NCBI GenBank assembly: GCA_032690845.1
Contig: CM064421.1
Coordinates: forward strand, 37,562,963 to 37,626,962
DNA length: 64,000 nt
Source: Eleusine coracana subsp. coracana
Lineage: Eukaryota > Streptophyta > Magnoliopsida > Poales > Poaceae
Reading direction: 5' to 3'
Of the stretch, positions 47,781 through 59,203 are shown piece by piece. The notes under the pieces are model-generated. The model did no database searches. It was not told the DNA's origin and saw only the letters and a list, made by a program, of their open reading frames with translations. A program made the translations under genes and the position numbers. How positions within the stretch are numbered: the first letter of the stretch is position 1; each line of letters begins with the position of its first letter.

Positions 47781-48810
47781 TGGGAATCTCCATGCAGGTC
47801 CTCCTCATCCTCTGCCATGAGGTCGTCATCAAATTCAATATCAGAGGCCTTTCTTGGTTCTACATGACCTTGAGCTTTGTCTAATGTACCAGAATCCATC
47901 TCCGTGATGTCTTCTTTGGCTTGTAGAGCTTCAACATAGTTAGCTTCATGCTCCGCAAGCTTCTTCCTGAGTTCTTGGTACATGTCGACGACGTGCTTAG
48001 GCGTGCGACAAATTTTGGACCAATGTCTATTCATGACACATCTGTAACATTTCTGGTCTTGTTTCCCATATTCTCCCCCTGAAGGCATCTTCTTTGACTT
48101 CCCTTTATAGTTCTTCTTGAACTTGTTAGGATTATTTTGCGCCTTCGGTGGTGCCTTCGGTGCTCCTTTATCCTTGTTGTTATTTTTCTTGAAAGACGTG
48201 ACATTTTCTTCTTGTGGTGCCATGGAGCCAGTAGGACGAGACAAATGATTCTGCTTGATCAATTCGTCCTCCCCTTGATCTTGCTGCAATGCCTGCTCAG
48301 GGCGACATAAGAGTCATATTTGTACTCCTTGTACTGGCGGCTCACATGGGTGAGCTTAGGGTGAAAGGTGGAGAGAGTCTTGTGGATGAGGTCGGGATCT
48401 TTAAGATCTTTGCCACATAGCTTCATGCGTGACACAATACCATAAAGCTTAGTATTGTATTCCTCAACAGTTTTATAGTCTTGGAAGCGTAGGTTTTGCC
48501 ATTCGCGCTCCACTTTGAGAAGTAAGACTGCTTCAATTTGCTCAAAGCGATTACGCACTGAGTCCCACAAGACCTTTGGATTCCTTTCGGTCATGTACTC
48601 ATTTTTTGATGTAGTACATAAATGATGCCTCAGAAAATGCAGGGCTTGAACTTGCTCCACTGCTGTTGCAGCAGGTTCTTCATTTTTGGGCATAATTGTC
48701 TTTAAGAGATTTTTGCCACTAAGGAGAATTTCAGCATCAAGAGCCCATGACAAGTAGTTACTTCCATGGGGGGTAAGCACGTCGAATTCTCTCTTCACAA
48801 GGTCAGACAT
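47777..48810 (-). pseudogene. copia gag with CCHC zinc knuckle
   Basis: ATG at 48810 (MSDLVKREFDVLTPHGSNYL) opens a UBN2/gag-type capsid: NYLSWALDAEILLSGKNL, WDSVRNRFEQ, EYNTKLYGIVSRMKLCGKDL. A frameshift near 48260-48290 moves the downstream half into another frame, where a lysine-rich linker leads to the zinc knuckle CYRCVMNRHWSKIC (about 48010-48050) and an acidic C-terminus ending at 47777. Gag would package element RNA. As it stands, only the N-terminal part could be made. Confidence 0.85.
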
Positions 48811-49390
48811 CTGTATGATATTATAGTGCAAAAATTACTTCGTGTATATGCAAATAATATCTCCAAGTAATAAGGGGCATAAGTAAAGCGGCATAACAAA
48901 AACTGCATGTTTAAGTTATTTTTATTGGTATTTCTGCATAAAAATAACCAATAAACCGTGAAAACGGAATAATATAAGGACTATAGTCCATATTGATGTA
49001 AATCTGGAAAAATCCGGGGTGTTATATACAAAATAACACATTCCCGTGAAATTTCTATTTTTTCTATGATTTTCTGATAATTTTCATAATTTTCAGGGGC
49101 TTTCTGTAAAAATTGGGTCTGTTTCTGTGAAGAACAGAAAATCTCAAAATTTTGAGGACTTCTTTGCAAATGGGCCTTGCATAAGTGTCGTTAATCTGAT
49201 TTTTTTTTCATAGTATCACCTTCTATGGTGGATTTTTATTATTCTATATCTTGACTGCAATGAGTCAAGATTTTTGTGGCGATCTCTTGGACAGATCTTG
49301 ACTGCAACGAGCCAAAATACAAAATCAATCGAAAATCATACCTTTAATTGCCGAGTAGATGGCCGGCTCTTATAGAGCGTGCTGATAACG

Positions 49391-49635
49391 TGTTGAGTTA
49401 TCGACGATCATAGGTAGGTAGATCGATGTAGAGAACGAAAATTAAAAGCAACAAGAATAGATGAGACAAAATTTTTTTATTGAATAATTCTGGCAAAATT
49501 ATAAAGGGGTGTCTCCTCAACTATTTATAAGGGGGAAACCCTACTTCGTGTTGGGTCCTAATTCGATAACGAGCCCACATGGGCTAGGAAGCCTTCTTAT
49601 AGAAGGTGGGCCTGACCCAACAAGCCTTTACAATA
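49391..49635 (-). repeat. copia 5' LTR
   Basis: Minus-orientation LTR ending in CGATAACTCAACA at 49391, next to a primer-binding-like ACGTTATCAGCACG. It contains TATAAATA at 49522-49529. It is about 70 bp longer than the damaged 3' copy. Confidence 0.75.
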
Positions 49636-49755
49636 AAAATTGTTGTAAAACTCTATGGCGGTTGGAAACTCTCCCTCTCACGTCTCCTATTAACACAGGA
49701 AATAGAAGTAGACAAGAGACACCATATAAGGTGAAGCACTTCTCTTTATTTAATA
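49636..49755. other. short unassigned stretch between copia and Helitron
   Basis: No feature was recognised. It is the flank into which the copia element and the Helitron inserted. Confidence 0.4.
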
Positions 49756-50718
49756 CTAGCAAAGTGCCCGTGCGTTGCTACGGACTTAAGACAAATAAAT
49801 ATTATAAATGATTTAAATAAAAAAATATTTACATAATATAATTGTTAGACATACATAGATTGTAGAGATTTATTTTATCGGATGGAAACAAAAACGAAAA
49901 ATCCGGGAGCAAAAACGAGAAGATATTAGAAACCCGAAAAACGAAATAACCCGGACAGATATAAGTTGGTACCGATTGGAAACGGGTAATTCAAATCGGG
50001 AATATCATCCCATAAAACATGTGACATCTAATAGCAACGGCGATGTATCAGCACAAATCAGCTCAATTCCAACCTATCTTCATTTGTGTTGTCTCCATTA
50101 AAATGCAAAAAAAAAAAAGAATTACCAAAAAAGTAATGATAGCTGGTGGCAAGCAGCGACTCGCATATCGCCAAAGCGCCACTGGAAGCAGGCAGCAAGC
50201 ACCAGCAGCGATTAGCGACTCGCATATCCATCCAAAGCTTCGTCGCCTTTGCAATCATTGTTTGAGTGGCTTGGAGAGCCCGGCCATTTGCATCAGCCTG
50301 CATCACCCTCAGCTCTGCTGGTCACGAATCTCGTCGGCAAGCGCGAATGGCATGGGGGTGGCCAAAGGCCACTGAAAGAACGGCAAGCACATACTGGATG
50401 GGAAGCTACCGGCGAGCGTGCACAGCGAGAGGAAGCGGCCAACGAACTCTAATCGGAGCAGGAAGCAGCCGACGAGCGCCAACCATGGGTGGAAGCCACG
50501 CGAGGCCAAGCTTGCCACCATGGGTGGAAACCGTGCGTGTAAATACGATGCAAGTAGACGCAGAGGCAAGGCAGGGACACCAAATCGCGTGGGCACGGAC
50601 TCTCCTTCGACTTGTAAACAACACCGCGCCGGACTCTTCTTCGGACGTCAGTAGGACACCCACGGACACGAAAAAGAGGTGCTAGACGGCCGCACCTCTT
50701 TTAATTGAAAAGTAGAGA
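49756..50718 (-). mobile_element. 963-bp non-autonomous Helitron
   Basis: In minus orientation it starts TCTCTACTTTTCAATT at 50718 and ends GGGCACTTTGCTAG at 49756 followed by T. The 3' hairpin is CCGT...ACGG around AGCAACGC, the same loop sequence as the Helitron at 38612-38853. The interior 50050-50690 is GC-rich with open frames on both strands, possibly a captured gene fragment, but I recognise no protein. Confidence 0.75.
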
Positions 50719-50812
50719 CTAGCAAAGTATCATTGCATTCTAATGAATTTTTAAAAAATAAAATATAATTTAAATAAAAAAATTATTTATACAATATATT
50801 AGTTAAACATAT
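50719..50812 (-). mobile_element. 3' end of a second Helitron abutting the first
   Basis: CTAG at 50719-50722 and the adjoining ACTTTGCTAG and TTTAAATAAAAAAATTATTTA-like sequence repeat the 3' end of the first Helitron (49756-49860). The hairpin has decayed (GCAATGATACTTTG in place of the GC-rich stem). It is cut at 50812 by the LTR of the Tat-like element. Confidence 0.6.
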
Positions 50813-51397
50813 TGTTGGGGTTTAAACTACACGGGGTGAAGTTTAGACACCAGCAGATTTAGTATTTCATAAGGTCATCAATCGAAAGAGAGAAACGGAT
50901 CCAAAATCAGTTCATTGCTCTCGTCTATTGGTCATTACAGGTGTCCTCTCTCTTAAACAATGCTCTATGGGCTCCTTTTATAGCTCAAGGAGCCCGTTAC
51001 AACTGTGATATTGACCCTTTTGCCCTCAGGAAACCCTAGACTATTGTCCTTCTAGAGAGACCGTTGCCAGGGGTATTTTCATACTTGTGCCGCTCCGCTT
51101 GCCGCCACTTCCTTGGGCAGCACGCCTGTCACCTCCCGCGCCGTCGCTCCCGACTTTGCTTGGCCCCCAGCGAGGTCCGTCCGATGGACCTCGCGCCAAA
51201 GTCCGGCGAGATGGCTCTTGCTTGGGAATTCCAAAAGCTGTTGTGCCATGATCTCCTTCCATAACTTCGTGATCTTGATGGTGACCACGTTGCATGTCTG
51301 CTGCCAAAAAAAAAGATTAACAGTCGGAAACTGAAAAACTCGAACATCATGACGACTGGGGACCTCGCGACAATTGGGGGACCTCGCGTCCCCAACA
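50813..51397 (-). repeat. 3' LTR of the Tat-like element
   Basis: 585 bp from TGTTGGGG at 50813 to CCCCAACA at 51397, a perfect 8-bp inverted terminal repeat (TGTTGGGG/CCCCAACA). It inserted in Helitron sequence. The flanking CATAT (50808-50812) should recur at the element's other end outside the window. Confidence 0.75.
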
Positions 51398-52217
51398 TTA
51401 GCCTCTTGGAGGATGAGGTCTACTTCAAAGTGCTCAATCCCTCATAAAATTAGCGATGTCGTCGCTGCAAGGTTCGCCTCTCGCAGGAAAAAACACCCCC
51501 TCATTTCGAAAGTGGAAAACGCTCGAAAAATATTCTTCAACGGTCTTATTTTTGAACTTTGTGCTCATGGAAACGGCCATTACAGGCTCTCTACTATAAA
51601 TGGCCCGCCCACCCTTAGGCCATCCGCAGGCCAACATTTGCTGCTATTGCTTTTGATTTGTCTTGCTACGATGCGATCTGATTCTTCAGATTCTGGGAGC
51701 GCCTCATCTTCTTCGGGTGGGTCCACTACGGAGTTCTCTTCGTCCTCTGCCTCGGGATGCCCACAGTTGTCTGGTGCGAATATTCTGCCATTAATTTCTT
51801 GCACCTACTCCTAGTTCGCGTTTACTCTCGATTACCGCGCTAGCTATTACCATTACTCTTTCGCCGGTTTTCGATGCGGCGCCTGCTCACTCATTCAATG
51901 CGCGGGCTTGCTTTCCGCTATAAAACTGAGGGTGAGGCTTCTGCGGTCGCCCCCTGCCGCTCATTTGCTTCAGTCGATCTTTGCTTTGGCTGCTTGAGCT
52001 CTCTAGTTCTCTCCGCGCTCACCTAGCTCGCTGCACTTCTGCGCTCTTCGTGACTACTGTGCCGCTTGCGGAGAACGTCTCGCTTTTCTTTGGTTTGCAC
52101 CTTTCAATTAGTAATTTTAAACTTTGTGCTTTCTGGTTTGCATTTTGACTTTGTTCTTTTTGAGTTTTATCGTAAGCTTACTTACCTCGCTGATGTTGTA
52201 TTGTAGCGCCAAGTGAC

Positions 52218-55200
52218 ATGGCTCGCGTTAGAGAGACTGCTGCTGCTGCATCGCCGTCTGTCGAAGATGGCGCTGTCCATGACCGTGACGAGCAGGAAAT
52301 CGCTCATGCTGAGTTTGCTGGGAGCGTCCCGGCGAAATCGGGCGACAATGTGAATGTCACAGATTCGTCCGACAACGAGGGATCGGAGTTATTCCGGGCT
52401 CGGATCGAAGGTCAAATTCGTCAGCCACTCGGGAGTGACAACGAAAGTGGCGAAGAAGACTCAGACGGCGCCGACTCGGAAGATGAGTCGAGTGACGAGG
52501 AAGAAACTCTGGCCGGTCCCGAGGATGCTGTGCCGCTCTCTTGCGCGGCTCCTGGCGAGGAATCCCCCGAATCGATCGAGGTGAATCCCGACTTGGGCGC
52601 GAGGGGTCTGAACAAGAAACGGGAGAAGAAAAAGAAAGTGGAGTTGCCCCAGACTAACCACACTCGGGCTTCTCAGTTTGACCCCCTGGCCGTTCCCGCG
52701 ATGGTTAAGTGCAACTATTTTCCTGCTGAATCCGTCCGCGTGCCAGATGACGCGGAGACGACTCCTCGGCCCAGACCGAATGAAGCCGTCGTCTTCGCCG
52801 AACTCTTTGAGGCGGGGTTGAGGATTCCTTGCCAACCGTTTATTGCTGATGTTCTTCAGAAATACCAGATCGAACTGCACCATCTAACTCCTAGTGGGAT
52901 TGTGCAACTTGCCAAATTTTACTGGGCGATGAAGTCGTATGGCGGAGAAGTTTTTGCTAAGTTTTTCTCTCTGCACTATCAGAAGCGTCCTGTTACCCTG
53001 GAGGGGGTTAAGCATTCTGCAAATTACGGATGCTGTTCGTTCAAAGCTCGTCCCAAGTGTGATTCTAAGCTCATTCCCTGCTCCCGCAACAAGTGGTCTG
53101 ATAAGTGGTACTTTCTGGTTCTATCTTCGGGTTGCGCCCGAACCTAAGGAAGGAGAGGTTTACGTTCCGAGCCCCTTGGCTTCTACCATGAAACCCTTCG
53201 CTGGCGTCTGCAACCCGAAGTTTGACGTCGGGCGGGGTAATCGGATGGTTGCTGTCTTTCACGAAGCTTGTCGCGGCTGAGATCTCGTAGAAGAATACTG
53301 TGCTGTGAAGTCTCAACCTTTGAAAGCTTCGTTTTTAGTTCCCAAATTTAAGAAGAAAGTGCTTTCTGACGGGAAGAATAAAATTCTTTTTCCCCTGGCA
53401 ACGGTGAACAAAAAGGGCCTTAATGATGAGTCCTTTATAAGAAGGATTGAAGAAATCGGAGCGCACTACGTTGGCAAATACACCGCCACGGAGCACGACG
53501 CTATTGTTGCGCACACCTTTTTTGGGACTCGCTTTAACCGCGTCTTCGAGGTTAATGGAATTCCTTACGAGGATCGAGAGCGACCCAATCCTCCTGCTGG
53601 GCGGACGCGCGCGAATAAGGAGTTGCCGGCGAAGTCAAGCTTGCCTGCTTACGCAGCTGTTGGCAGGGTGAAGACTTGTGCCAAACGCAAGAGAGATACT
53701 GTGGAATATCTGTCTTCTGACTCTACCTCTGATCGACCTCGCGGCAAGCAACATGCTTGCATTTCGGAGGACACTCCTCGCGACAAGCGATGCGCAACCT
53801 CTCCGAAAGGTATTCGTGCCGGGGATTCGAAGAAGGATGACTTCACAGAGAGGATGCCGGGGGCGCTCTCAGATTATGAAGATAGTGACGGCGGGGTAAG
53901 GCCAAGCGCCACCGCTAAGTCCTCAGTTAGTGCTGAACGCCGCGAAGTTGCTGCTGCTTCGTCCCCTTGTCAGTCTCCCTGCCGCGAGCGCGACATGATG
54001 ACGATCGACGGTATGCCTTTTGCGCTATTTTTTTGTTTGTCTTCGTCGAGCACATCTCCCTTACCCTTTGTTGGATTATGTTTGCATTTAAAGGATCTGC
54101 ATCCGCTGCCCGTGACGGGCGTTCTTCGAAGGTGGATTTTGAGGATCCCAAGACTTGGGACTTTCTGGGCTCCAGACCGAATCAGGTTTGCGCGTGCTTC
54201 TTTCTTCTTCTTTTCGTTATTATATATTTTTATGTGTGCGTCCTTTTCTTTTACAGAGCTTAAGAGACATGTATCGAAGTTTTCCCTTGAAAAGCTGAAC
54301 AATTTGTCGTCTGTGATGCTGTGACACGTAAGTGTTTACACTGCAACTTCGGCTATTTCTTAAGGTGTCGTTGTCTAAAAGGTTTCTTGTTTTTTATGTA
54401 GAACTTCACTATTTCCGAGGTTATTGGTGAGAAAATTTGTCATGGCGAGTTACAGGCGGAGACCATCAGATTGCAAAAAAGTTATGATTGATGCCCTCCA
54501 CTCGGAGAATTTAAAACTCCAATAGGAACGGAAGAAGGCGATTGACAGGTGCAATGCCCGTAAAGACGAGGTTGCCAGCCTTCAGCTGAAGGTTTCTGAG
54601 TTCGAGAAAGAAAAGGAGGGTTTGCAGAAATCTCTGGATACCAAGAAGCGGGACTTCGACTCTCTGAACATGCAAGTTGGCGAAATGGAAGAGACTACGC
54701 GACGCATTGCCCTCGCCTTTTCTGATCGGGCTCATGGTGCTGTTTGGCCTATTGCGAGGTGCTTCAGCGCGTTGGAGCCGAAAGCGGTGCTCTCGTTCGC
54801 GACCATGAGCTGATCAGCCCCTCTTGCTTTTTCAACTGGTTGGACAGCGAGATCTTCGCTTTACCCGTTATCATCGATCGCTGCTCTGACTATGGCGCTC
54901 TGCACACTGTTGAGGCTGCTTTGAATATCCTAAGTCAGCAAGGGTGCGAGCACGTCGCGAGCCTGGGATCTTCCTCGGTTGCTATCGATGAGATTCTGAA
55001 GCTCCAAGTGAGGTACTCGCCGCGTCTAAACGCGTTGCTGCCAAATACTGGAGAAAGCACGGGCGGGAAGCGGCCATGGAGGCCGCTCGCTCCAAACTGA
55101 TCGAGGTTAATTTTCTTTTTCTTTTTTTTTAAGGGTGGACTTGACTGATTATTTTGTTTTTGCCAGTTGAAGAAGAAGATACTTGCTCGCGATTCTGGAG

Positions 55201-55926
55201 GCATAGACGGGGCTCGTTCCGGAGATGGCGAGGCTGCACCCCGCTATGATGCTGCCTCCAGGGGAGATGGTCGCGGAGGTTCCGGCGCGGAGGTTTAGAA
55301 TAGATTATTTTCATTAGCGCCTTAACACTAGGGAAAAATTTTGTGTCCAATTTGTGTAATGATGATTTTGATCTGCGCAGGTTCCTGCTGATGGGCCTGC
55401 GCAGAACATGGAAACCTGCACTGTAATACTATCTAGTGACAGCTCGGAGATTGCTTCGGAGGTTGCCCGCTCTTGTTTTTTTCCCCCTGCTTGGCCTAGC
55501 ACTCCGTCTGGTTGTGGTGACAGTAGCAGTTCTGATCTTGATTGGAGTGTTTTTGATGAATTGAGGAATGCATCTCGCTCTTCACCTCCAACTTCCTTGC
55601 GTGACACCATTCCCGATGACATTCGTGCAGCTGATCCGCCGGCAGCGCGTAAACCTCGACTGGCTGTTAGAAAAATTCCAGCTAGTCGGATTTCATCGTT
55701 GTACAGTTCAGGGGCACCGCCCATTAGGGGTGGCGCCCCTCCGTCTACCTCGAAGACGGGCCTTTCACTTCGCGATGCCGCGGGGGCTTCAGGTTCTCGC
55801 TCAAGGAACTTGTCTGTTTTAGACAATTACCGATTATTTGGAAGAATACCTCGCGCTCCTGCTGGCTACACTCAGAAAGAGTGGGATAAGATCTTTCCCC
55901 AGCTTGTGTGTAAAAGAGGAAACTGA
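52218..55926 (+). pseudogene. antisense ORF with putative gypsy-type transposase (Transposase_28-like) domain
   Basis: ATG at 52218 opens 309 codons: an acidic, serine-rich N-terminus (about codons 50-110), a lysine patch (KKREKKKKVE), then FAELFEAGLRIPCQPFIADV, LTPSGIVQLAKFYWAM and FFSLHYQK. That wording fits the grass 'putative gypsy type transposon' family. A frameshift near 53100 (after KWSDKWYF) moves the continuation to another frame (LRVAPEPKEGEVYVPSPLAS). Next come a stop and a 53305-54000 block (FLVPKFKKKVLSDGKNKILF). After intron-like gaps there are coiled-coil and C-terminal exons to 55926 (DLDWSVFDELRNASRSSPP). It lies between pol and the 3' LTR on the opposite strand, the position known for Tat antisense ORFs. 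Despite its name no transposase activity is established. Confidence 0.7.
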
Positions 55927-56032
55927 CTAATGACAAAGGTTCGAGGATTATTCAATGAGAACATTCATACGTATTATGATTGTATGCTTTTTTTTAACTC
56001 TTTGAGCGATATTGTTTGACGGAAAAGAAAGA

Positions 56033-56263
56033 TACCGAGCCTCTTAAGTGACCTCGGTTTGATTTTTGAGCGAAAAACATCCCCTCCCCCCTTAGTCGAT
56101 TTGGGGGCGAGGTTTTCAATGAAGAGGAATGTTACCGAGCCCCTTTTGCGACTTCGGTTTGAATTTTGAGCAAAAAAACACCCCCTCCCCCCTTAGTCGA
56201 TTTGAGAGGGAGGTTTTCCACGAAGAGGAACGTTACCGAGCCCCTTTTGTGACTTCGGTTGAA
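56033..56263 (+). repeat. about 100-bp tandem repeat, 2.3 copies
   Basis: Units begin TACCGAGCC at 56033, 56133 and 56234 (periods 100 and 101 bp). They share GACTTCGGTTTGA, CCCCTCCCCCCTTAGTCGAT and GAGGTTTTC. They lie between the ends of the antisense ORF and pol. Tandem repeats in this part of Tat elements are known to seed satellite DNA. Confidence 0.85.
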
Positions 56264-56776
56264 CTTTCGGTTTGAATAAGTCTGGACGTATTGAGTCTGA
56301 CGGATGCGCGCTCTTGGCGACCTCGGTGAGATTTCAGAGAGCTATTGGCTCTTAGTCGATTTCTTTTTGACTTTTGCTCCCTTTTGGAGACTTTGAGCTC
56401 GTTGAGCTCATTCATAATTATAAGAGTTCGGAGTAGGAGTCGGGATAGTAATGTTGTTACCTTCACGACATTACGTCCGGCTCTGTTTCCTGAAGTTTCA
56501 TCGAATATCAAAACTTTCCTTTGTGGAAAGTTTATTTCGACTGCTCGATCATGCTCGATACTCTTTTGGGGAATAGCTAGCTTTTATGTTGCTAGGGGTT
56601 ATATTTTGCCGCCTCGTTAAAAACCTCACCCCAATGCTAGGTTCCCTGGGTTCCCTCATGAGGAAAAGATTATGGACTTTTACAAAGCTCTGGAAAAGAA
56701 AAGAAACTGAAACAAGAAATATTATCATGCACGTTCGCTTATAATTTTGCGAAGTGTACCTTTACACTACAACTTT

Positions 56777-57196
56777 TCAAATGTAAAACTTGCGGAGGTT
56801 GTCCGCGTTCCATGAGTGACTGAGCTCTTTCCCTTCTGTGGTCGCTAGCCTGTATTCACCTGATCTGTTTGACTTTAGGACAAGATATGGTCCTTCCCAT
56901 TTTGGCTCTAGTTTTCCCTTACCTTTTGTTCTTGGTGTTCTGATTAGCACGAGGTCTCCGGGGCTGTATTCTCTTGGGACTACTTTCTTATCCCTCCAAT
57001 TCTTAGTTTGGTTTTGGTACTTCTTCAAGTTTTGCACCGCCTGTAATCTGTCCACCTCGATCATTTCTTTGATCTCTCCCTCTTCTAGCTGCACTTCGAT
57101 GTTTGTGGTTCGCAAACTTTTATCTCTCCCTCTTCTAGCTGCACTTCGATGTTTGTGGTTCGCAAACTTTTGTTGTTGACTTCTTCTGGTGTTACT
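56777..57196 (-). pseudogene. integrase C-terminal part of the Tat-like element
   Basis: The minus-strand frame ends HSWNADNLRKFYI at 56777 and contains YSPGDLVLIRTPRTKGKGKL, then KWEGPYLVLKSNRSGEYRLA, a GPF/Y-type module (GPY). A 50-bp tandem duplication at 57072-57171 shifts the frame. The catalytic core lies beyond the solo LTR at 57202-57521. Confidence 0.85.
57072..57171 (-). repeat. 50-bp tandem duplication in integrase
   Basis: 57072-57121 is repeated at 57122-57171 almost without change. It covers the SLRTTNIEVQLEEGEIK coding block. Fifty is not a multiple of three, so the two copies are read in different frames. Confidence 0.9.
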
Positions 57197-57201
57197 GCTT
57201 C

Positions 57202-57521
57202 TGTAACATCCCAGCCCACAGTGCGGCTTCAAACCCGTACGCCTGTAGTGCGGGCCCCACCTCACGACAGTAACTCTTACGCTTTCGTCCTCGCTTCGCG
57301 TAAAAGGGTTAACCCGGTTACTATCGTACTGTGAACTGAGTATTTAAGCTGGTCATCTCCCTGGTCAATTTCTAGTATGGGACTAACTCGCGGTGCTACG
57401 GTACCGCGCAGCTACAGTGTTCCGCGGCTACAGTAACCAGATGCTACAGTACCGCGGCCCATGGGCCGAACACTTGCCGATTCTATGTTTTTGGGTCAGA
57501 ATTGACATCCTGGATGTCACA
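57202..57521 (+). mobile_element. 320-bp solo LTR in integrase, perfect TSD
   Basis: It starts TGTAACATCCCAGCCC and ends CTGGATGTCACA. Perfect 5-bp GCTTC lies on both sides (57197-57201 and 57522-57526). A TATTTAAG box lies near 57340. It is non-coding. A small LTR of a TRIM-like or gypsy element is likely. Orientation is assigned from the TGTAACATCCC start. Confidence 0.8.
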
Positions 57522-58270
57522 GCTTCTTCGCCATATAACAGCCTGAAAAGTGTGAACTTCGTTGCTCTTGATTTTGACGTGTTGTGTGACCAGACCACTC
57601 TTGGCAGCTCCTCCGTCCACTTTCCCTTTTTCTGATTGAGCAAGATCTTTTTTATTGCTTCGAAGATGAGACCGTTTGCTCTCTCGAATGCCCCGTTGGA
57701 CTGCGGGTGATAGATGGAGGCAAACTCAACTTTTGTTCCTATGGATTTGCAGAATTCCTTGAAGACGTTGTTATCGAACTGCTTCGCATTGTCCACTGTG
57801 ATTTCTCTCGGCACTCCGAATCTGCATACGATGTTTTGCCAGAAGAACTTTTTGACTGTGGTTGCAATGATGTTTGTTATTGGTTTGGCCTCTATCCACT
57901 TTGTGAAGTATTCAACTGCCACCAACGCGTACTTGTAATTTCCTTGTGCAGTTGTCAATTCTCCCACTATGTCAATTCCCCACCTTTGCAATGGCCAGGA
58001 TGGTGATATTAACTGTGTCAACTGAGATGGCGTTCAATTCTTCTTAGCGACTTTTTGACAGGCTTCGCAAGAGCGGACGACCTCGATTGCATCCTTTATT
58101 GCTGATGGCCAGAAAAATCCTTGCCTGAAAGCTTTCACGACCAGTGCCCCAGGTCCAATGTGGGAGCCACAGAATCCTTGATGCACTTCTTTTAAAAGCT
58201 TTATCCCTTCCTTGTCTGACATGCATCTCAATAATGGGGTGCATATTCCCTTCTTGTACAATGTGTTTTC
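57522..58270 (-). pseudogene. integrase zinc-binding and catalytic core of the Tat-like element
   Basis: From the right: the zinc-binding region with CEACQKVAKK (about 58050), a stop near 58030, then the core WGIDIVGELTTAQGNYKYAL, ITVDNAKQFDNNVFKEF and IYHPQSNGAFERANGL, giving the D, D and E residues. It ends RLLYGEEAVT at the GCTTC target duplication of the solo LTR. It would insert element cDNA in the nucleus. Confidence 0.88.
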
Positions 58271-58297
58271 TATGGTCTCATAGTTTCTTGCTCTCTG

Positions 58298-59200
58298 TTA
58301 CATTCTTTTTTCTTTAATGTCGCAATGGGGCTCGAAGTACCCTCTGAGATATGCCATAATTTGTGATCTCCAGTCTTCGTTGTATATTGTGTGCACTAGT
58401 TTTGGTGTCTTGATGGTTGTGATTGATGGCTCTTGCAATGTTTCAAAGAATACGTCGGGTGGTAATTCTAGCTTTTTTGAAGCTTCTTTGGATAATTCAT
58501 CCGCCTCGTCGTTGTGCTTCCTTTCGACGTACTCGATGTCGAATCCCTTGAAGTATTTATCCATGCTCCTGACTGCCATCAAATACTTTTCAAGTTGCAG
58601 ATCTCTTGTGATGAAATCTTTATCCACTTGCTTCGCTACAACTTTTGAATCTGTTTTGACTTTACAACTTTGCACTCCCAAGGCCCTTATTTTTCTTAGT
58701 CCCAAAAGCACTGCTTCGTATTCTGCGACGTTATTTGTGCTCTTGACTTCATCGTTTCAGAATTCTAGCCTTGCTGTGTATCTCATTTTTAATCCCATTG
58801 GCGAGGTGATTACGGCTGCTATTCCTGCTCCTGCTGCTCCCCAGGCCCCATCGCGATATATTGTCCAGTACTTTTTGATCACTTCGCCGTCGCCGAAGTA
58901 ACCCGGTGAAGTCCAGTCTGCCACGAAATCCGCCAAGACTTGGGATTTTGCTGCGCTTCTTTTTTCAAAATCTATGACGTGTTCAGACAACTCCATGGCC
59001 CATTTTCTAACTCTGCCCGAGGCGTCCCGGTTTCTGAAGATGTCGTTCAGTGGTTGGTTTGTCATGACCCTTATTCTGTGTACTTCGAAGTAGTGCCTTA
59101 ACTTTCTGGATGCCATGACCACTGCATATGCTATTTTCTCCATTTCCATGCAAAACAATTTTGACCCTGACAATGCTTCGCTGACGAAGTACACTGGGAA
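58298..59200 (-). pseudogene. RNase H and second (archaeal-type) RNase H-like region
   Basis: The first RNase H is at 59200-58900 (VYFVSEALSGSKLFCMEMEK, LNDIFRNRDASGRVRKWAME). After ADFVADWT the second RNase H-like region starts: YWTIYRDGAWGAAGAGIAAV at about 58840, a TAG near 58757, then NNVAEYEAVLLGLRKIRALG and VKTDSKVVAKQV with GFDIEYVERKHNDEADELSK. It ends at 58298. The DGA start, EAVLLGL and KTDSKVV strings are typical of the extra RNase H in Tat elements. Stops fall between 59200 and 59204, near 58757 and at 58298. Confidence 0.85.
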
Positions 59201-59203
59201 TTG

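Larger units (their letters stand above)
41351..49635 (-). mobile_element. Ty1/copia element, decayed, split by a solo LTR
   Basis: The element is on the minus strand with short LTRs (49391-49635 as 5' copy, 41351-41525 as 3' copy) that share an ATCGATGTAGAGAAC block and a GGGTGTCTCCTCAACTATT block. Order is gag, protease, integrase, reverse transcriptase, RNase H, as in copia. The 3' LTR has lost about 30 bp at its outer end, where it joins the host gene, and about 50 bp internally. No target duplication can be scored because of that truncation. A 2.24-kb Sirevirus-like solo LTR sits inside the protease. Nearly every coding block is broken, so it is immobile. Confidence 0.85.

Noticed and set aside
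52218..53147. 309-codon frame as a host gene
   Set aside because: It sits between integrase and the 3' LTR of a Tat-like element in antisense orientation and has gypsy-type transposon domain wording, so it belongs to the element.
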